This document shows, piece after piece, positions 12,497 to 24,889 of a stretch of DNA of 64,000 nucleotides. The position numbers and the translations under genes are program-made. A model generated the notes under the pieces. That model was not told the DNA's origin. It did not search any database and worked only from the letters and a program-made list of their open reading frames with translations. Numbering within the stretch: position 1 is the stretch's first letter; every line of letters starts with the position of its first letter. Origin of the DNA: Acheta domesticus (Eukaryota > Arthropoda > Insecta > Orthoptera > Gryllidae); the NCBI GenBank assembly GCA_031308135.1, contig JAHLJT010009436.1, forward strand, positions 136,964,950-137,028,949, read 5' to 3'.

Positions 12497-13260
12497 CGAG
12501 CGGGGCGAGGGGAGCCCGCGACGGGGCGAAGCAGGAGGCGGGACGGGGTGGAATGAGACGGAGCGGGGCGGGATGGGACGCAACGAGGGGGGATGGGGAC
12601 GGGACGGGACCGGGCGGGATGGACGGGACGGGACGGGCATGTGCGGAGCGGGGCAGGGCGGAACGGAGAGGGGCGGAGCGGGGCGAGACGGAGAAGTGGG
12701 CGGGGTGGGACGGAGAGGGGCGGGCGGGACGAGACGGTGACGGGGGCCTGGGTGGGGCGGGACGGAGAGGGGGGTGGTGGGCCGGGGCGGCGCGTTGGGG
12801 TGGATTGAAGTGAGGGTGGAAAGTGGGGGGAAGGGGTGGAGAACGACGCTCGTAATGCCGGGGGCGCAGCAGGCAGTAGGCCAGAAGAGTCAAGGACGTT
12901 TCGGATGCACGAGACAAAGGGAAGAGCGGGCGGATGGCAGAAATTCTGGCGAGGAAAGAAAAGGAGGCCTTGAATGCGAAGCTGCCAACGAAACGAGCGG
13001 GCTGGGTTTTGGAGGTGGATTGGAATGCGGAGGCGGCTGCGCGGTGAAAATGGAGAGGACAGCGGAATGAGGTTGCTGCGGAACGCGCGTCAGCGGGTGG
13101 CGAGGACAGTCGCCGGTGCATGTGCCAAATGGAGTGACAATCTCGCGGGTCAACTCAATAAAACAAGGCGGCGAACATGGCGACGGATGAAACACGAAAA
13201 AGTGGGGTAGCGGTAACAAAGGAAATAAGACAAAAGCATACAAAACCTGAAAGAATGTGC

Positions 13261-14099
13261 ACAACGAATTTTACGAGCAAAATTTCAAGACGTAAAATGA
13301 GAGAAGAAAATTGAATTTTCAGTAGGCGAAAGAGAACTCCAATAAGGAAAATAAAGAAAAAACATGGATATGGACGATTTTTTACTTTTTCGAGATACAC
13401 CATACATAATTTGTACACTACACTTTAATCTGCAAACTCATTAGTGCAGCGTGTGCCAAAATTGTTGAGTGAGGTTAATATTCTACCTGGCGTTATCTAA
13501 ATTAAAACAATCTAAAACTCTGACGTACACTGATTGTTCCCGATTAGCTTTTGTACTAAACAATCCCCTTTTCACACACCTGGTAATGAGATACGATCAC
13601 GCAGTAATACACAGGGTCAAATAATTAATCCACTGAGACAAAACCAAACTACGGATCGTTCACAATCTCAGCTCTTCTACATCAAAACACAATGTGATAA
13701 CACTATAGCAAATGTAATGACTAAACTCACATTTACTATAGAAAACACGTAAACTACCATATATTGTTTCAATAGTTTTTTAATTAATGTTCCAATTTAT
13801 CTTATGTTAGGAATAAACTCTAAGAAACGCAGAAGTGACATGATCTGTTTGTGACTTACAAGTTCTTCAAGTCCGTTATTTACAAGCATTTCGTGGAAAT
13901 AAATTATTGTTGTTTCATGATTAAGTTTGTGTACCTTACGATAATTTATTTGATATTGCGTACACTATGTAATTTACTGTTATTTTTTATATCTTCTGTA
14001 TATTTTCTGTTTAAATCTAACTCGTATTTCACGAACAATTGCAATGCGTTCGATATAATTATTCACCGCTAATCAATTCCCAATACAGTGCAATATACG
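13261..14099. other. AT-rich non-coding DNA
   Basis: Nothing recognisable. Confidence 0.55.
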
Positions 14100-14345
14100 T
14101 CCGATTGGCGAAATTCAAGTAGGTTGCTTCTCAGAGACCACTTTGGAGAAGCGCAATAGGAGGCCTCGAATTCCTTTTCCTCGAGTCACTTTAAGGAGGT
14201 CTGCAAACGTCAGCGGTTGCCAGTGCGGCTGGCTCTTCACCCGCTTCCCCGAAAGTCCTCTCCCACAAGCCTTTTGTGAGGGCCATAAGGGCGCGCAGTC
14301 TAAAACTAGAGGGGAGAGCAAAAACTTTTCTGGACCCCTTTGCCC
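14100..14345. other. Moderately GC-rich segment
   Basis: A block of about 240 bp with balanced composition, open on both strands (14143-14397 plus and 14115-14321 minus). Neither translation is recognised. It could be a decayed repeat, an exon or regulatory DNA, and I cannot distinguish these. Confidence 0.3.
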
Positions 14346-14929
14346 ATTCAGAATGTTTATCTATGTATATGGTCGAACTTTCATTTATCGAATTTGACAG
14401 TTCCTTCGATAATATTTGTTAAATAGATACTTCGTGCTTTAGGAATAATTATGAAATTTTTGCAAATACTTTTAAACAATTTTGGGAAAATTGGGGAAAG
14501 TGTAAAATTCAACAATAACTAATTAACAAATGTTTTAATAGTTCTTACCACAAATTATGAATAGTAACTTGAAATTAGTGCTGCGTATGTACTAAATCAT
14601 TGAATTTAAATTTAAAAGCATGTCTAATGTCCTTTTGTACAAATGATGCACTCCGTTCGAATTACTGTTCACACTTGTTACCCAATGAAACACTTCGTCT
14701 AGATCTTTTTTTCTCAATCGAAAAAGCCTACCGAATTGTTGAATTTATAGTATATACTGTAGTAAATTTTTATTTTCTAGAAAAACATCAACTCAGATTT
14801 TGCAAATACAGAAAAATAATTCGATTTACATAGAATTTCGATGTATAGAGGTTCGAAATAAGGAGGTCTGACTGTCATATTTACTTGCACAGAAATTTGC
14901 AGTCTATTTTTGAATTATTAAAATGTATT
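14346..14929. other. AT-rich non-coding DNA
   Basis: Nothing recognised. The frame at 14600-14833 has no family signature. Confidence 0.5.
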
Positions 14930-15360
14930 TTTAGGTGGCTTCAGGGGATTAGAGATTGTACTTCAGGCATTTTTTGTGATACTTTCGTAAGCTTTTCAGA
15001 TGCTACCACCAATTTTTAATTTTTTGACGAATTTTGAGGGGTTTTGGTGGGAGGGTCTAATGCTCAATGGCAACCTTTCAAGAGTAGATTCGAAAGATTA
15101 TTTACGTTTTTACTTTCAAACTATGCAATTATTTCGCAATTTTTGACATTTGTGAATTATCTTAGGAAAAATTAAAAGTTCATAAAAATAAAAACAATTT
15201 TAATTGTTGAAAAATAAGGAGTCAAAAATATTCAGCACAAGTGTTGACTTTTACAACTACATAAGACGCTAGACGACGTCTTTTTTCAAATTTTATATTC
15301 CTAGGCAATACTACTTGCTCAAAAGTAGTACATACGGTAAGAATATAGATGACTAATTTG
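14930..15360 (+). repeat. Dispersed repeat, copy A
   Basis: The segment at about 15190-15350 aligns by eye with about 63640-63790: both share gttgactt(t/c)(t/c)acaacta, then a caaattttat and aggcaa(t/c)ac motif in the same order. The upstream part contains a T-rich region with tggtgggagggtc. The family is not identified. It is an old interspersed repeat without visible coding capacity. Confidence 0.5.
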
Positions 15361-16090
15361 CGAGAAACACGAAATAGGCTGGAATGAAGAATTAATAATC
15401 ATCAAATGTAGGACAATGAAAAAATAACGCAGCTGTAAACAGCGCGAATATCATTGCGATATTTTCCACCGGAGACGACTCTACCAATAACGTCAGCAGC
15501 AGTGTGTCCTGCAGGAATTGTAAGAAGGTGCAAAGGTAGAGGGAGCCACTCTAAGTGTCGCCTTCTTTAACTTAATTACTTAGTTATAGTATATTTTTAT
15601 TGGCAGTAACACATATGTTTACAGATCCAAAACACACATTGATAAGATAATATTTAAAAGAACAATACAATTGTGAAAATAAAGAAGACCATAAGTTACA
15701 TAATCAACAAGAAACGAACAAAAACATGTTTGCACATAAAATATTAGGAGCAATGTTGTAAAATTATTTTTCGTTAATTTTTAAAATAAAATTTAAATAA
15801 TTGGAATAATAGTTTTATTCAAAACCGATAGCAGGGAACACACAGAAAAAGGGCCATTCTTGTAAAATTTGCACAACTTGAATAATTTTTTTTCTTTTCA
15901 GTACAAAAAAGAACATTGGCAAAAGTCACGCTCAATAGATTTAGAATGTTCACCACATTCACAAACTTCACTACTGACAATTTGATGTGTGTATAAACTG
16001 TTGTTGAGAGACGTATGGTTGCTTCTAATTCAATTAACGAACAATGTCTTTGTGAAGAATATATCAACCTAATTTTAATTGAATAAGTTT
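15361..16090. other. AT-rich non-coding DNA
   Basis: Nothing recognised. A small GC-richer patch at about 15440-15570 includes ataacgtcag. The minus frame at 15819-16067 is unremarkable. Confidence 0.5.
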
Positions 16091-16640
16091 TTAGAGGAGT
16101 TGACAGGCCCTGGCTAGTTCTGCCGTGTCTGGAAACTGCCCACCTCTCAGGCTCACGCTTTCCCGCCTCCCGAGATGCAACGAGTCGCGACCACTGGCCG
16201 GCTCCTTCGCACTATTTCTCGGTCTTGACGAACTACGACCTGCTGTCTCACCGGTAGAGTCGACTGACTTTTTTAAAATTTCCTTTCATTTAAAAAAAAT
16301 CGCTGTTCTGGCAACACGTCTCGTAGCCCTTGTTGGGCATTGAGCGCATCTGGAGTAACCCTCCGTTTAGTTGTCGTCTCGTCGTGTCGCAGTCGGCCAG
16401 TGCCCTTTATTCCTTCGGCCAGAGGCTGAGAGCCGATAGTAACCGGGGTTCCCAGACGGTAACCCCTTCAGAAACTTACCCGGTGTCTACTATTCTGAAG
16501 TGTACTTATTCCAGATATCTGACTATGAATTACAATAAACTTTATTCTCTGATTTCTAATCCCTTTATCATGCTCTTCTTCCAGAGATTACTAAAGGTAA
16601 TTAGGAAAACCAAGGCAACTAATCACTCATTCCTAGAAAT
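16091..16640 (+). other. Possible degraded LTR or 5'UTR-like segment
   Basis: GC-balanced DNA containing ttgtcgtctcgtcgtgtcgc (about 16371-16390) and, about 145 bp later, an AATAAA followed by ctttattctct (about 16535-16551). A T/C-rich stretch ending in cttccag comes next. A polyadenylation-like signal followed by a short U3/R/U5-like arrangement is reminiscent of insect LTRs, but TG/CA termini, a primer-binding site and a target duplication were not found. It could equally be an ordinary transcribed region. Confidence 0.2.
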
Positions 16641-18060
16641 GATCACAAAATCATAGATGCTAACGTACGGCATCTAATAATTCACTCTTTACTTCACTCA
16701 TATTGTTAAAATTAAATTGTTTATAAGTAGTGAAAAGCATTCCTAGAAAACTCATCAACAAAAATTTTAAAATTAATTATCATATTGTAGTTTGATTTCT
16801 AATTCAGTATTTTCAACAGTTGAAGTTAATTTTAGAAATCACATTTTTTACTGAAAATGTATTTGGAAGACAATTTTAATTCATTTTTCTGCAACTATGA
16901 AAGTACTTCTGCGCTTAATGAACTGCCACTACTGTATACTCATATTAGATTTGATTTATTTTGTCAAAGCAAAAACCATTTGTGACGAGTGGGGAACAAA
17001 TATAATATGCACACGTTTTCTTGAGTTTCAGAATCTCTTCCCCACCTTGTAACCATAAATTGGTCAATGATGAATTAAAGAACCAAGAAATTTAAGTTAC
17101 AAACATTTGAAAAACTAAATATTTTTGCTCCCAAGTCACAGAAAACTTGTCATTTACTTCGGTAAACGAACTAGAGATTTGATTTTTTAGTATTGCTAAA
17201 AATAGTAACCCTTAACCCAGGCTACTACAAACAGCGACAGGAGAGATTGAAAAACCTTCGCAAGGTAAGCTATATTTATGACCAGAAGCAAAACAAAGGG
17301 CTATTTCAGTATTTGCTAAATGGATTTGGGAAAAACAACGAAACCCTGACCGTGATGAGGGTCATTGGGCCAGAGGTTAAAGTTTATTACTTGTTACAGA
17401 CGTATTACATATTTTTAAAATATACAGTACAAATGTAAACTAATGCATCATTTATCATTGCTAAAATAAATACCTATTATTTTTCCTTTTGATGTTCAGT
17501 ATAATCTCTAATTGTACAGAAACATCTATGCAGCAGAAAATATTTTACTTAAATTTAAACTTTTGTATCAATTTTAAGTGTTTAGTGTCATCAGACAATC
17601 TATTGTAAAGTAACGTACATGCATTATATATGAATTTCTTGTAGTGAGCTGTTGATAACGACACCTAATGTACGTGATTTCTAAGACGTGTGTTGTAATT
17701 ATAAATAGCACTATTGTATGAAAATATGTTCCCACAGTTAAGTAACTCAGTAAAACAGAAACTACAGATTCGTAAATAAATAGGCAACGCAATGGTATTA
17801 TTACAAATTCAATAAAAAGAGGCTTGCAGAAGTGACTGGATGGTAATTTTTATTATTCGCATAATTTATTTCTGCAATATAAAACTCTGGGTAATATATA
17901 ATGAGGTTTCCCACAAAAATACGGCATATCTCAGGTGGAAATGTACATTTTCAAAATACACGCAAGGAGCTGCATCAAGGCTGACGAATTCGAAAGAATT
18001 CTGAATGCGTAGTATAATGAATGTAATTTAATGTATAATTAAGTTGTATGGATTTTCCAT
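16641..18060. other. AT-rich non-coding DNA
   Basis: AT-rich with no repeats recognised. A short segment at 17193-17440 has exon-like signals and is discussed among the findings. Confidence 0.5.
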
Positions 18061-18330
18061 ATTCCAGCAAAAGAATGTGTTTGAACTGTCACCGCAGTTT
18101 CATTCGGTACTTCATTGAAGCACTAGTGGTGCCCTCGGTGAATTTCACGTTCTCCTCTCGTACTGACTCAAGAACCTCTTTCCTTTGCGGAACAGGAGAT
18201 CCTTGAACTCGGGAGTTATGTGTACTCCATGCTGGGCCTTTTCCCTTTCGTGTGCCGTTTGCTTGGGTCGTGTTTACTCTTTGAACGCTCTCTTCTTTCT
18301 CTGTTGACTTTTACCTTCTAGAGCTCCATT
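18061..18330. other. GC-balanced segment of unknown nature
   Basis: A composition shift to about even GC. The minus strand is open for about 74 codons (18089-18311) without an initiating ATG at its start, and the plus strand is also partly open. No known family was recognised. It could be an exon fragment or an old repeat. Confidence 0.25.
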
Positions 18331-19735
18331 GTAAAATGTTCATACAGAATAACTCTTTCACTGCATTGATCCTTTTAGTATTTATGTAGTATTTTTTATC
18401 CGAATACGCAGGGTAAAGAATTATTTTCCTATTAAAAAGCTCCTTGACTTTGTTTAAATACAGTTAGAAACCTGTGGTATGTAAATATTACCTTTGTAGT
18501 AGTGACGCATTTTGTACGGTTTGAATAAAGCGATTTATTTTCAAAACAATATTTTACATTCTATATTTTTATCATAAATAACTAATTCCCGTATAACGAG
18601 GTTTTGATTTGACAGCGGAAATAGATTATTTCCTTTGTTATTGTTTCGTAATTCATTTTAATATAAAAACGATTTTAACACGCGTTTTATTTATGCCATT
18701 GTATCTTTCATCCTAAAAAAGGCTTGTAATATTATTAGCAGATATGAGGGTTGTATTTTGGGGGTGAACATTAGTTGTTTCTGAACAGAAATTTTAGGAG
18801 CAGGCATCCTTGACCTAAAGGGCACTAGTCATATTTCATTGCCTCTATTGATTTTCGTGCTTTCGCTTACATAAACGCTCGAACCACTTCCCTTCTATCT
18901 AGAGCGATATCGCCCTTTTCGTTTGTCAATTTTCAAGGGTTTAAGCGTTCTTCTCGTTAAGTTTCCCAAGATACTTTGGCATCTGTAATGTCTGCCGACT
19001 GATGTATTATACTCTCGTACGTTATCCAAGTTTTATTGTCAAATACGAAGTTAGTTTAGTAGTCCACGAGGAAGCAAGAGAGGTCAATTAAAGGAAGAAA
19101 ACTGCATAAGTGCTAACATTCAGTTTAAGGATTAAAACACGCAATAGGTTTCAACAATCCAATTCGGACCTTAAGCCTCAAGCAGTCATTGAACTAGTAC
19201 TTAAAATAGCACACAATACAAACAAGCCAATTTCCAACTACCACACTTCGACTCTCATATGCAACCACCTTTTACAAATGAGGAGACAAAATAAAGAGAA
19301 TTTCACGGTGAGGAATCACACATTTTATTTTTAGTTTATAAATACTACGGGCTTCTTGGAAACATATTTAAATCAGAGACAGGCAAATGCAACCAACATT
19401 ATACAATCAGCTTAGCAGGCTGCTTCCCGACTTATTGTTTGACTATAACTTGGACATTGTGAACCTTGACGCATTATAATTTTTAAGTGTAGTCATGTTA
19501 AAAATGTTCAAGTCAATGGACATCGAGTTACGTTCCTCCTTGGTCCTTAGCTCGTAAGCTACAAAATAAGGTCAGTTATGACCTACCTTAGATTTGGTTC
19601 TTTGGAGCATCACACTCTGTGGTAAGGATGGACACAGAATAATTTACTTTAATAGAAGGTCTGTCCGCAATAATAATGAAGCCAAGAAAATTGGCGAAAA
19701 TGGGATGGAAGTCGAATAAGAGATTAAGATGGATG
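18331..19735. other. AT-rich non-coding DNA
   Basis: Nothing recognised. Confidence 0.5.
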
Positions 19736-20640
19736 TTCTACATAGTGGCGCAATCTTTTTTCGATATAGGAGAAAAGTTGAAGGGCGAGAAGGCAAAGAG
19801 AGACGGGCAGGCGAAAATCGAGTGCAGTGCGGAGAACGGGGGAAGAGCATGAGAGAGAAAGTGAGGCGGGATGCCTGACATGGGGCGGGTATAGAACGGA
19901 CGAGAGGGAAAAGCGTGCGGGTGGGAGAAGATCGAGCGAGAGGGCGGGCGAGAGAGTGGGTGGGAAGAGAACAAAAGAAGAGCGTGTGTGTTAGAGAAGA
20001 GCGGGCGGGAAGACGCGCGGGCGGGCGCGCGGGAAGACGGACGGACGGACGGACGGACGGACGGACGGACGGACGGACGGACGGGCGGGCGGGCGGGCCG
20101 ACGGAAGGAGAGGTGGTCGCTCGGGCGGGTGGGTGGAAGGAGAGCGGGTGTGCGGGAGAAGTGTGAGCAGGCGGGAGGGCTGGAGGCGAACAGGAGAAAA
20201 GCGAGCGAATATGAGGACAGCGGACGGGCAGGAGAAGAGCGAATGGGCGGGCAGGCGCTCGGGCGGCTGGGCGGAGGGGGGAGGTGGGCGGGGTGGGAGA
20301 AAAGGAGAAGAACGAACGGGCGGGCGGGAGGATGGGAGAAGAGCGGGCGAGCGGGCAGACGAAGAGTGAGAGGGCGGGCGGGCGAAGAGCGAGCTCTCGG
20401 TAGGAGGTAGGAGAGTGAGCGAATGGGAGGAGAGCGGGCGAGGCGAGCCAATTCTCCGCCCCACCGCGCTCCGTTAATGCAGCTGCGCCGCGCCGCTGCA
20501 GGAAGTTCCTCGCGATCGGCTAAAGCTATTAATTTCCGAATCGCCGGCACGGAGCACACACGCCTCGCGCGGCGCTCATCTCCAGAGGTTGTAAATATCA
20601 GGGCGATCTCTTACGCTCCAAAGCGGATTACACAACGCTA
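19736..20640. other. Large G/A-rich island 7
   Basis: Plus strand at 19750-20440 is dominated by G and A, with many gcgggcgg and gagaagagcg motifs. The last 200 bp (20440-20640) have balanced CpG-rich composition, including cgttaatgcagctg and gctattaatttcc. Long frames on both strands (for example minus 19738-20559) are low-complexity Pro/Arg/Ser translations and not genes. The bipartite structure, purine-biased plus CpG-balanced, is also seen near 12.5 and 25 kb. Confidence 0.5.
20036..20086 (+). repeat. (GACG)12 tetranucleotide microsatellite
   Basis: About twelve perfect GACG units, passing directly into repeated GGGC units up to about 20098. Uninterrupted CpG-containing tetranucleotides of this length suggest an unstable, recent array. 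Confidence 0.95.
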
Positions 20641-21714
20641 AAGTTACAATTCCATCCATTATCTTAACGAGGTTACCATTTGCAAATCGAATGTGAATGC
20701 ATTAAAACGTGATATCATGGAGGAAAAATTTTATACTATAATATGGGGATGAGAAGGAAACCTTTTCACAAAAAAGAGGAGAGGAAATAAATAAATTAAA
20801 CTAAATAAAAAACTTTTACAAAATTACAAAAGTTGTGAGGGCCCATCTGTATAAAAGTACGATTAACATATAAATACAAATAAATTAATGAAGCTAAATA
20901 TGTGAATTTCATTACATATTTATTACAGAGCAAAAATAAAGTCATATATTTAGTGTAGTGAGAGAAATGTTCGTGTAGTGAGAAATGAGATCAAAAATGG
21001 TAAGTGCATCCAAAATTGAAAATGAAAAACAATTATACTTGATTTTCTTTTTGTAGCAAATTCCCATTACAGATTTCATTTGTTCATAAAATAAAGTGAG
21101 ATATTTTGCGTAAATTTCATGTTTTTCCAATCGTATTCACATCATGTGTGTTTAGAAGAATACTATTCGATTAATCCACTATCGTGCAATGGATTTGTTC
21201 AATAACATCTGTTTTCACAAATACAGATATTCTTTGTATAATTAGAATAACTGAGTAGGCAAACTTATTACATTAAACAAGTTACACTCGAAAGAGAACG
21301 TAGACGTGTGATAGACGAGCAAGGCAAAGTTGGTTTAAAGTTCGAGGGAAAAGTAAATCTTGAAAATATAAATTAAACTAACGTTAGAAAACTAAACATC
21401 ACCGGCTAATAACTAGTTAGAGCCCTTCTAGGGCCGCTAAGTGCAAGTTGCTCTTTTAAGAGGAACGTCAGGAGGGGAACCTTTTGCGCTGGGACGGACG
21501 GCGAACTAATACGGTTACTACACAAAATGTGTGGTTCAATTGCATGAAGCCATATTTTCTGAGACGAGGCTCAGGCAATCAGGCCTGCTAATTTCACTAT
21601 GCTCCGTTTGCCTTCCAGGAAAAGAAGGTATCATGCGGGCGATGAAATAGGTGATTTGAAGACGTTTTGTTTTTTAGGACAGAGGATCTTATGTGCAGTA
21701 AATCTATAACATGC
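20641..21714. other. AT-rich non-coding DNA
   Basis: Nothing recognised. Confidence 0.5.
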
Positions 21715-21860
21715 GACACTCATCTTTACTTCCCGTCCGAAGGAAGGCGTACTACGGATATTTCGCGCTATGGCTTTGATCGGGTTTGAACCCAAACATG
21801 AGTAAAACATTCTGATAGCTAACCGTTACACCACCGAAACCGCAAAGTCGTAGTGCCTCA
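21715..21860 (-). mobile_element. tRNA-derived SINE, minus strand
   Basis: On the minus strand, ggtggtgtaacggttagc (about 21817-21834) is an A-box region like those of tRNA-Asp/Glu/Gly-type SINEs, and gggttcaaaccc (21783-21794) is a near-perfect B box at normal spacing. Downstream on the same strand comes ccttcggacgggaagtaaa, which resembles a conserved motif found after the tRNA-like head in many arthropod SINEs. No poly(A) tail or target duplication was recognised. The acceptor end is not tRNA-like, so this is not a working tRNA. Confidence 0.65.
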
Positions 21861-24589
21861 TACGTGGAGGCCGCATGTAGCATCTCATGAGCTGCGAGAA
21901 AACCCGCGAAGTAAGCGCACTGCGATGCCGTGCAATGGATCGAAACACAGGAGCATAACTACACCTAATTAGAAATCCCAATGGTTGACACGTTTTGAAA
22001 AGATACGTTTCTGCTTTTGAAAACGTTTCAGAAATTACATGAAATTGTATATGATCAAAATGGTAGGTAATAGGATAACTACAACAATAATGGCCACTGC
22101 GTCAGTCAGTAGCGACCACTTCGAGAGCAAAATTTGAAAAATAAGAATAGAAGCCTTCCCACTTGCTTCAAAGTTGTAGAATGTGAAGCTTATGTTTTCA
22201 TGTGACGAGGATTAAACCGAAGATAATTTATTTATTTTTTCCTAGTTTTATATTGAAAGAGTAACCTAAAACATCTGGTAAAAAGGGATAATGCTAATGA
22301 TAATGTATCATTAATATATTTTTGGACCTTTTTTGGTCTCAAAGACGTTCAGGAGGTATAATATCGATTTGCCATTACTGAATTGTGTATCTGACTACTA
22401 TTAACATTTTGCAATCTTTAAGCAAAAGGGAGAAATGTTCTGTAGGGACAAAATTACTGTTGGGAAATAATTTATAAAATAAATAATATAACTACTCAAG
22501 AAATGGCAATTTTTAGGTAAGATTAAGAAAGAGCTATGCTAATTGCCAGTTTAGTTTCACATGAATTTACGAGCAGTACAGCTCAAGAATTTTGTGAAAA
22601 ATACGAAAATATTGTTAACTGTGACCACTATTAGTGCTTTACCCTAGGTGTGAATAAAAATAAGTTTTATTTAGTGAAGATGGTTACCAGTTAGAGGATG
22701 GAGCTCGTTCACATCAACAATTTCCGATTGAAAAGTGTCAACAAACCCCGAATGGGAATTTGATTCAAGATTCCGAAGACGTAAAAGGAAGCTCAAAACT
22801 AAAACACTGATACAAGAAACTCAAGAGCTTGGTTAAAGGCTTTAGCTGAAAAAGAGATTGATGCAAAAACTTTCCTTCTCAATACTACAGAAAAATAATC
22901 AATTAACTTCAAAAATATTACTCTCCAAGCTCTAAAACACATTGTGATCAATGTTTTACCATCGTTCCACTGATCATACTGAACCTTCTATGGGAAATTC
23001 ATTAGGTCTTGAAGGGCACTCGACACAAAACGAGGACTTACGGAAGTTACACGGTCGATTTTCGAACCTGAGTGTCTACCTGACACTTGAGCCAAACCAG
23101 TACCAGTCTTCCCTACTGTCATAAATGAACTTCTAATTTAGAATGATCAGTTCAGGAGAATAAATCGGTAAGCATTAAAATGGAGATTTAAAGATACAGG
23201 AAAACAAACTTTTGTCTCTGGCGTATATATCTGTATGTATATGCATGTATATCTGTATCTCGGGGCTGTTCTTTGCATAGAACACTTCACACCTCATGTT
23301 ATTGAGCTCTGAGACAACTTCTACAAAGTTTGGGTGTGCGATAGATTCGTGACGGAAAAAAGTAGCAACATACATTTTTGAGAGAAGGTTCTTAGCAATT
23401 GTCCTGACTAATCATTCATAGAGTTACATTTTTTCATATCTTTATACTTTAAGCAAAACGATGCCTACGAGTGGACAGCTTGGCAACTTTACTTTCAATC
23501 ACACGCAGAAAGAAATTTGGAAACACGTAATTCTTTAAATTGGTCCAACAAGAGTTTCTCAACATGACAATAATTTCTTTAGTATATTTCTAAATTTTAG
23601 TGTGACACAAACGGTGGCAAATAAATTAAACACAAATATATTCTCCCCTGTATTTTAAGAAAATAAGATAGCACGGAACAATGGTTCATTCTGCTTCAAC
23701 AACGGTGGTTTAGGGTCGGCAATGTTGCGCATATAATGGGAAAAATATTACTGTGGTAATGAGCCACACTTAACACGACAGAGGAGATACTTTCAGAATA
23801 TATACGAGCTAGTAAAAAAACGCAATTTTGTTGGAGAAGGGTCATTGCCTACGGAAGGCCGTTTCTGGCAGAACAACAAGGAGAAATCTGACTAAGCAAG
23901 GTAACACAGTCCTATTTTTAAAAAAATTCTATATTTACAGACATTTTGAGGAAAAGAATGTAACACATTAGGTTAAAAAAACAGTGTAATTTTTTCCTTT
24001 CAGTCTGGCCGCAAAACACAAAAAAAAACATGTTTTTTATTTGAAATTAAAGATAAATTTATTGTTTTAGTCGTTGAACTAATTGAGACTAGTAATGTCT
24101 TGCCAATAATATTATGTAGTAGTTCTAATGGATATGGAGCAATAATATTAGCTCCGTGTCATATTTCAACTGAATTTATTATCTAAGTCCAAAAACACCT
24201 ATGACATTACCACTTGGAAGACTACACTTCATTACTACCGTATTCATATTTTAACTCCTTCACATCAACTTCAAACTTTTCGTTTAAAGAGCAATTATAA
24301 ATGCTTCAAACCGTCGAAACTCATAACTCGGTAATACTAGATGAGCAAAACATCAAAGCCCAACTAAGTGTAGCAACTTAAGCGAAAGTGAGCGGGACGA
24401 TATTAGGATTAAGCTAAAAACCACTCCAAAGTGCAAGTCACAATAGAAGTGCGTAATAAATTTTGCACCAAGTTTGCCAAGCCCAATATCCCATGCACAG
24501 AAGAAACCACTGGTATGTCTCGCGGATCCGGAACCGTTATTAGATTACTGTCACTTAGTCCGCGCGGCTTCCACACAGAACCTCTCGAA
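21861..24589. other. AT-rich non-coding DNA
   Basis: Over 2.7 kb without recognised features, apart from a GC-richer patch at 21861-21960 that may be the continuation of the SINE. Confidence 0.5.
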
Positions 24590-24870
24590 TTTCGTTCATT
24601 AATAAATTACGCGTAACTTTGCTGCAATCACAAGGCAATTATTTCCAGCGCGCGGCCCTTCTTCACGCCAGGGCGGAAGCCTCCGCGGCGCCCCGGCCCT
24701 GCGCGCAGATAAAAGGGCGTTAATTGCACGCCACCGCCGGAGCAAAGAGCGATGGAAGGGAGGGCGAGGGCAGGGAAGGGCACAGCCGCCCACCCGGGGG
24801 ACACGCAGTTGCAGGATGGGATGGATGTTCACGAGTCGAAAGGAAATAAAAGTAACGGAGGTCACAAGAT
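24590..24870. other. GC-rich island 8 with homeodomain-type cores
   Basis: GC island whose flanks and interior hold TAAT/ATTA cores in ordered positions: ttcattaataaatta (about 24595), aggcaattatt (about 24632) and gttaattgcac (about 24719). AT-rich homeodomain-like motifs inside GC-rich DNA suggest an enhancer rather than a housekeeping promoter. No transcription signals were seen. Confidence 0.35.
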
Positions 24871-24889
24871 TTGATACCAAGAACTAGAA

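Larger units (their letters stand above)
12010..13260. other. Large G-rich (plus strand) island 6
   Basis: Over 1 kb of CpG- and G-rich DNA with strong strand asymmetry: the plus strand at 12240-13090 is mostly G and A/C with little T. It contains a run of 15 G at 12482-12496 and many gggac/gggcgg motifs. The 324-residue minus frame (12147-13121) is a Pro/Arg/Ser-rich translation of this low-complexity DNA and is not accepted as a gene. G-quadruplex potential on the plus strand is high. It could be a promoter-type CpG island. Confidence 0.55.

Noticed and set aside
12147..13121. 324-codon open frame on the minus strand
   Set aside because: Pro/Arg/Ser/Ala-rich low-complexity translation of a G-rich island. 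Other phases and the opposite strand are also open, and no domain is recognisable.
18089..18311. About 74 codons open on the minus strand
   Set aside because: No start codon at the beginning of the frame, no family recognised, no clear splice sites.
20036..20100. CRISPR-like direct repeats
   Set aside because: Four-base units without spacers; a simple microsatellite in a eukaryotic sequence.
19738..20559. 273-codon minus frame and overlapping plus frames
   Set aside because: Produced by a purine/G-rich repeat tract with a GACG microsatellite; the repetitive translation has no protein-like features.
21775..21843. Functional tRNA gene on the minus strand
   Set aside because: The promoter boxes are good, but cloverleaf pairing of the acceptor stem is lacking and typical SINE sequence follows.
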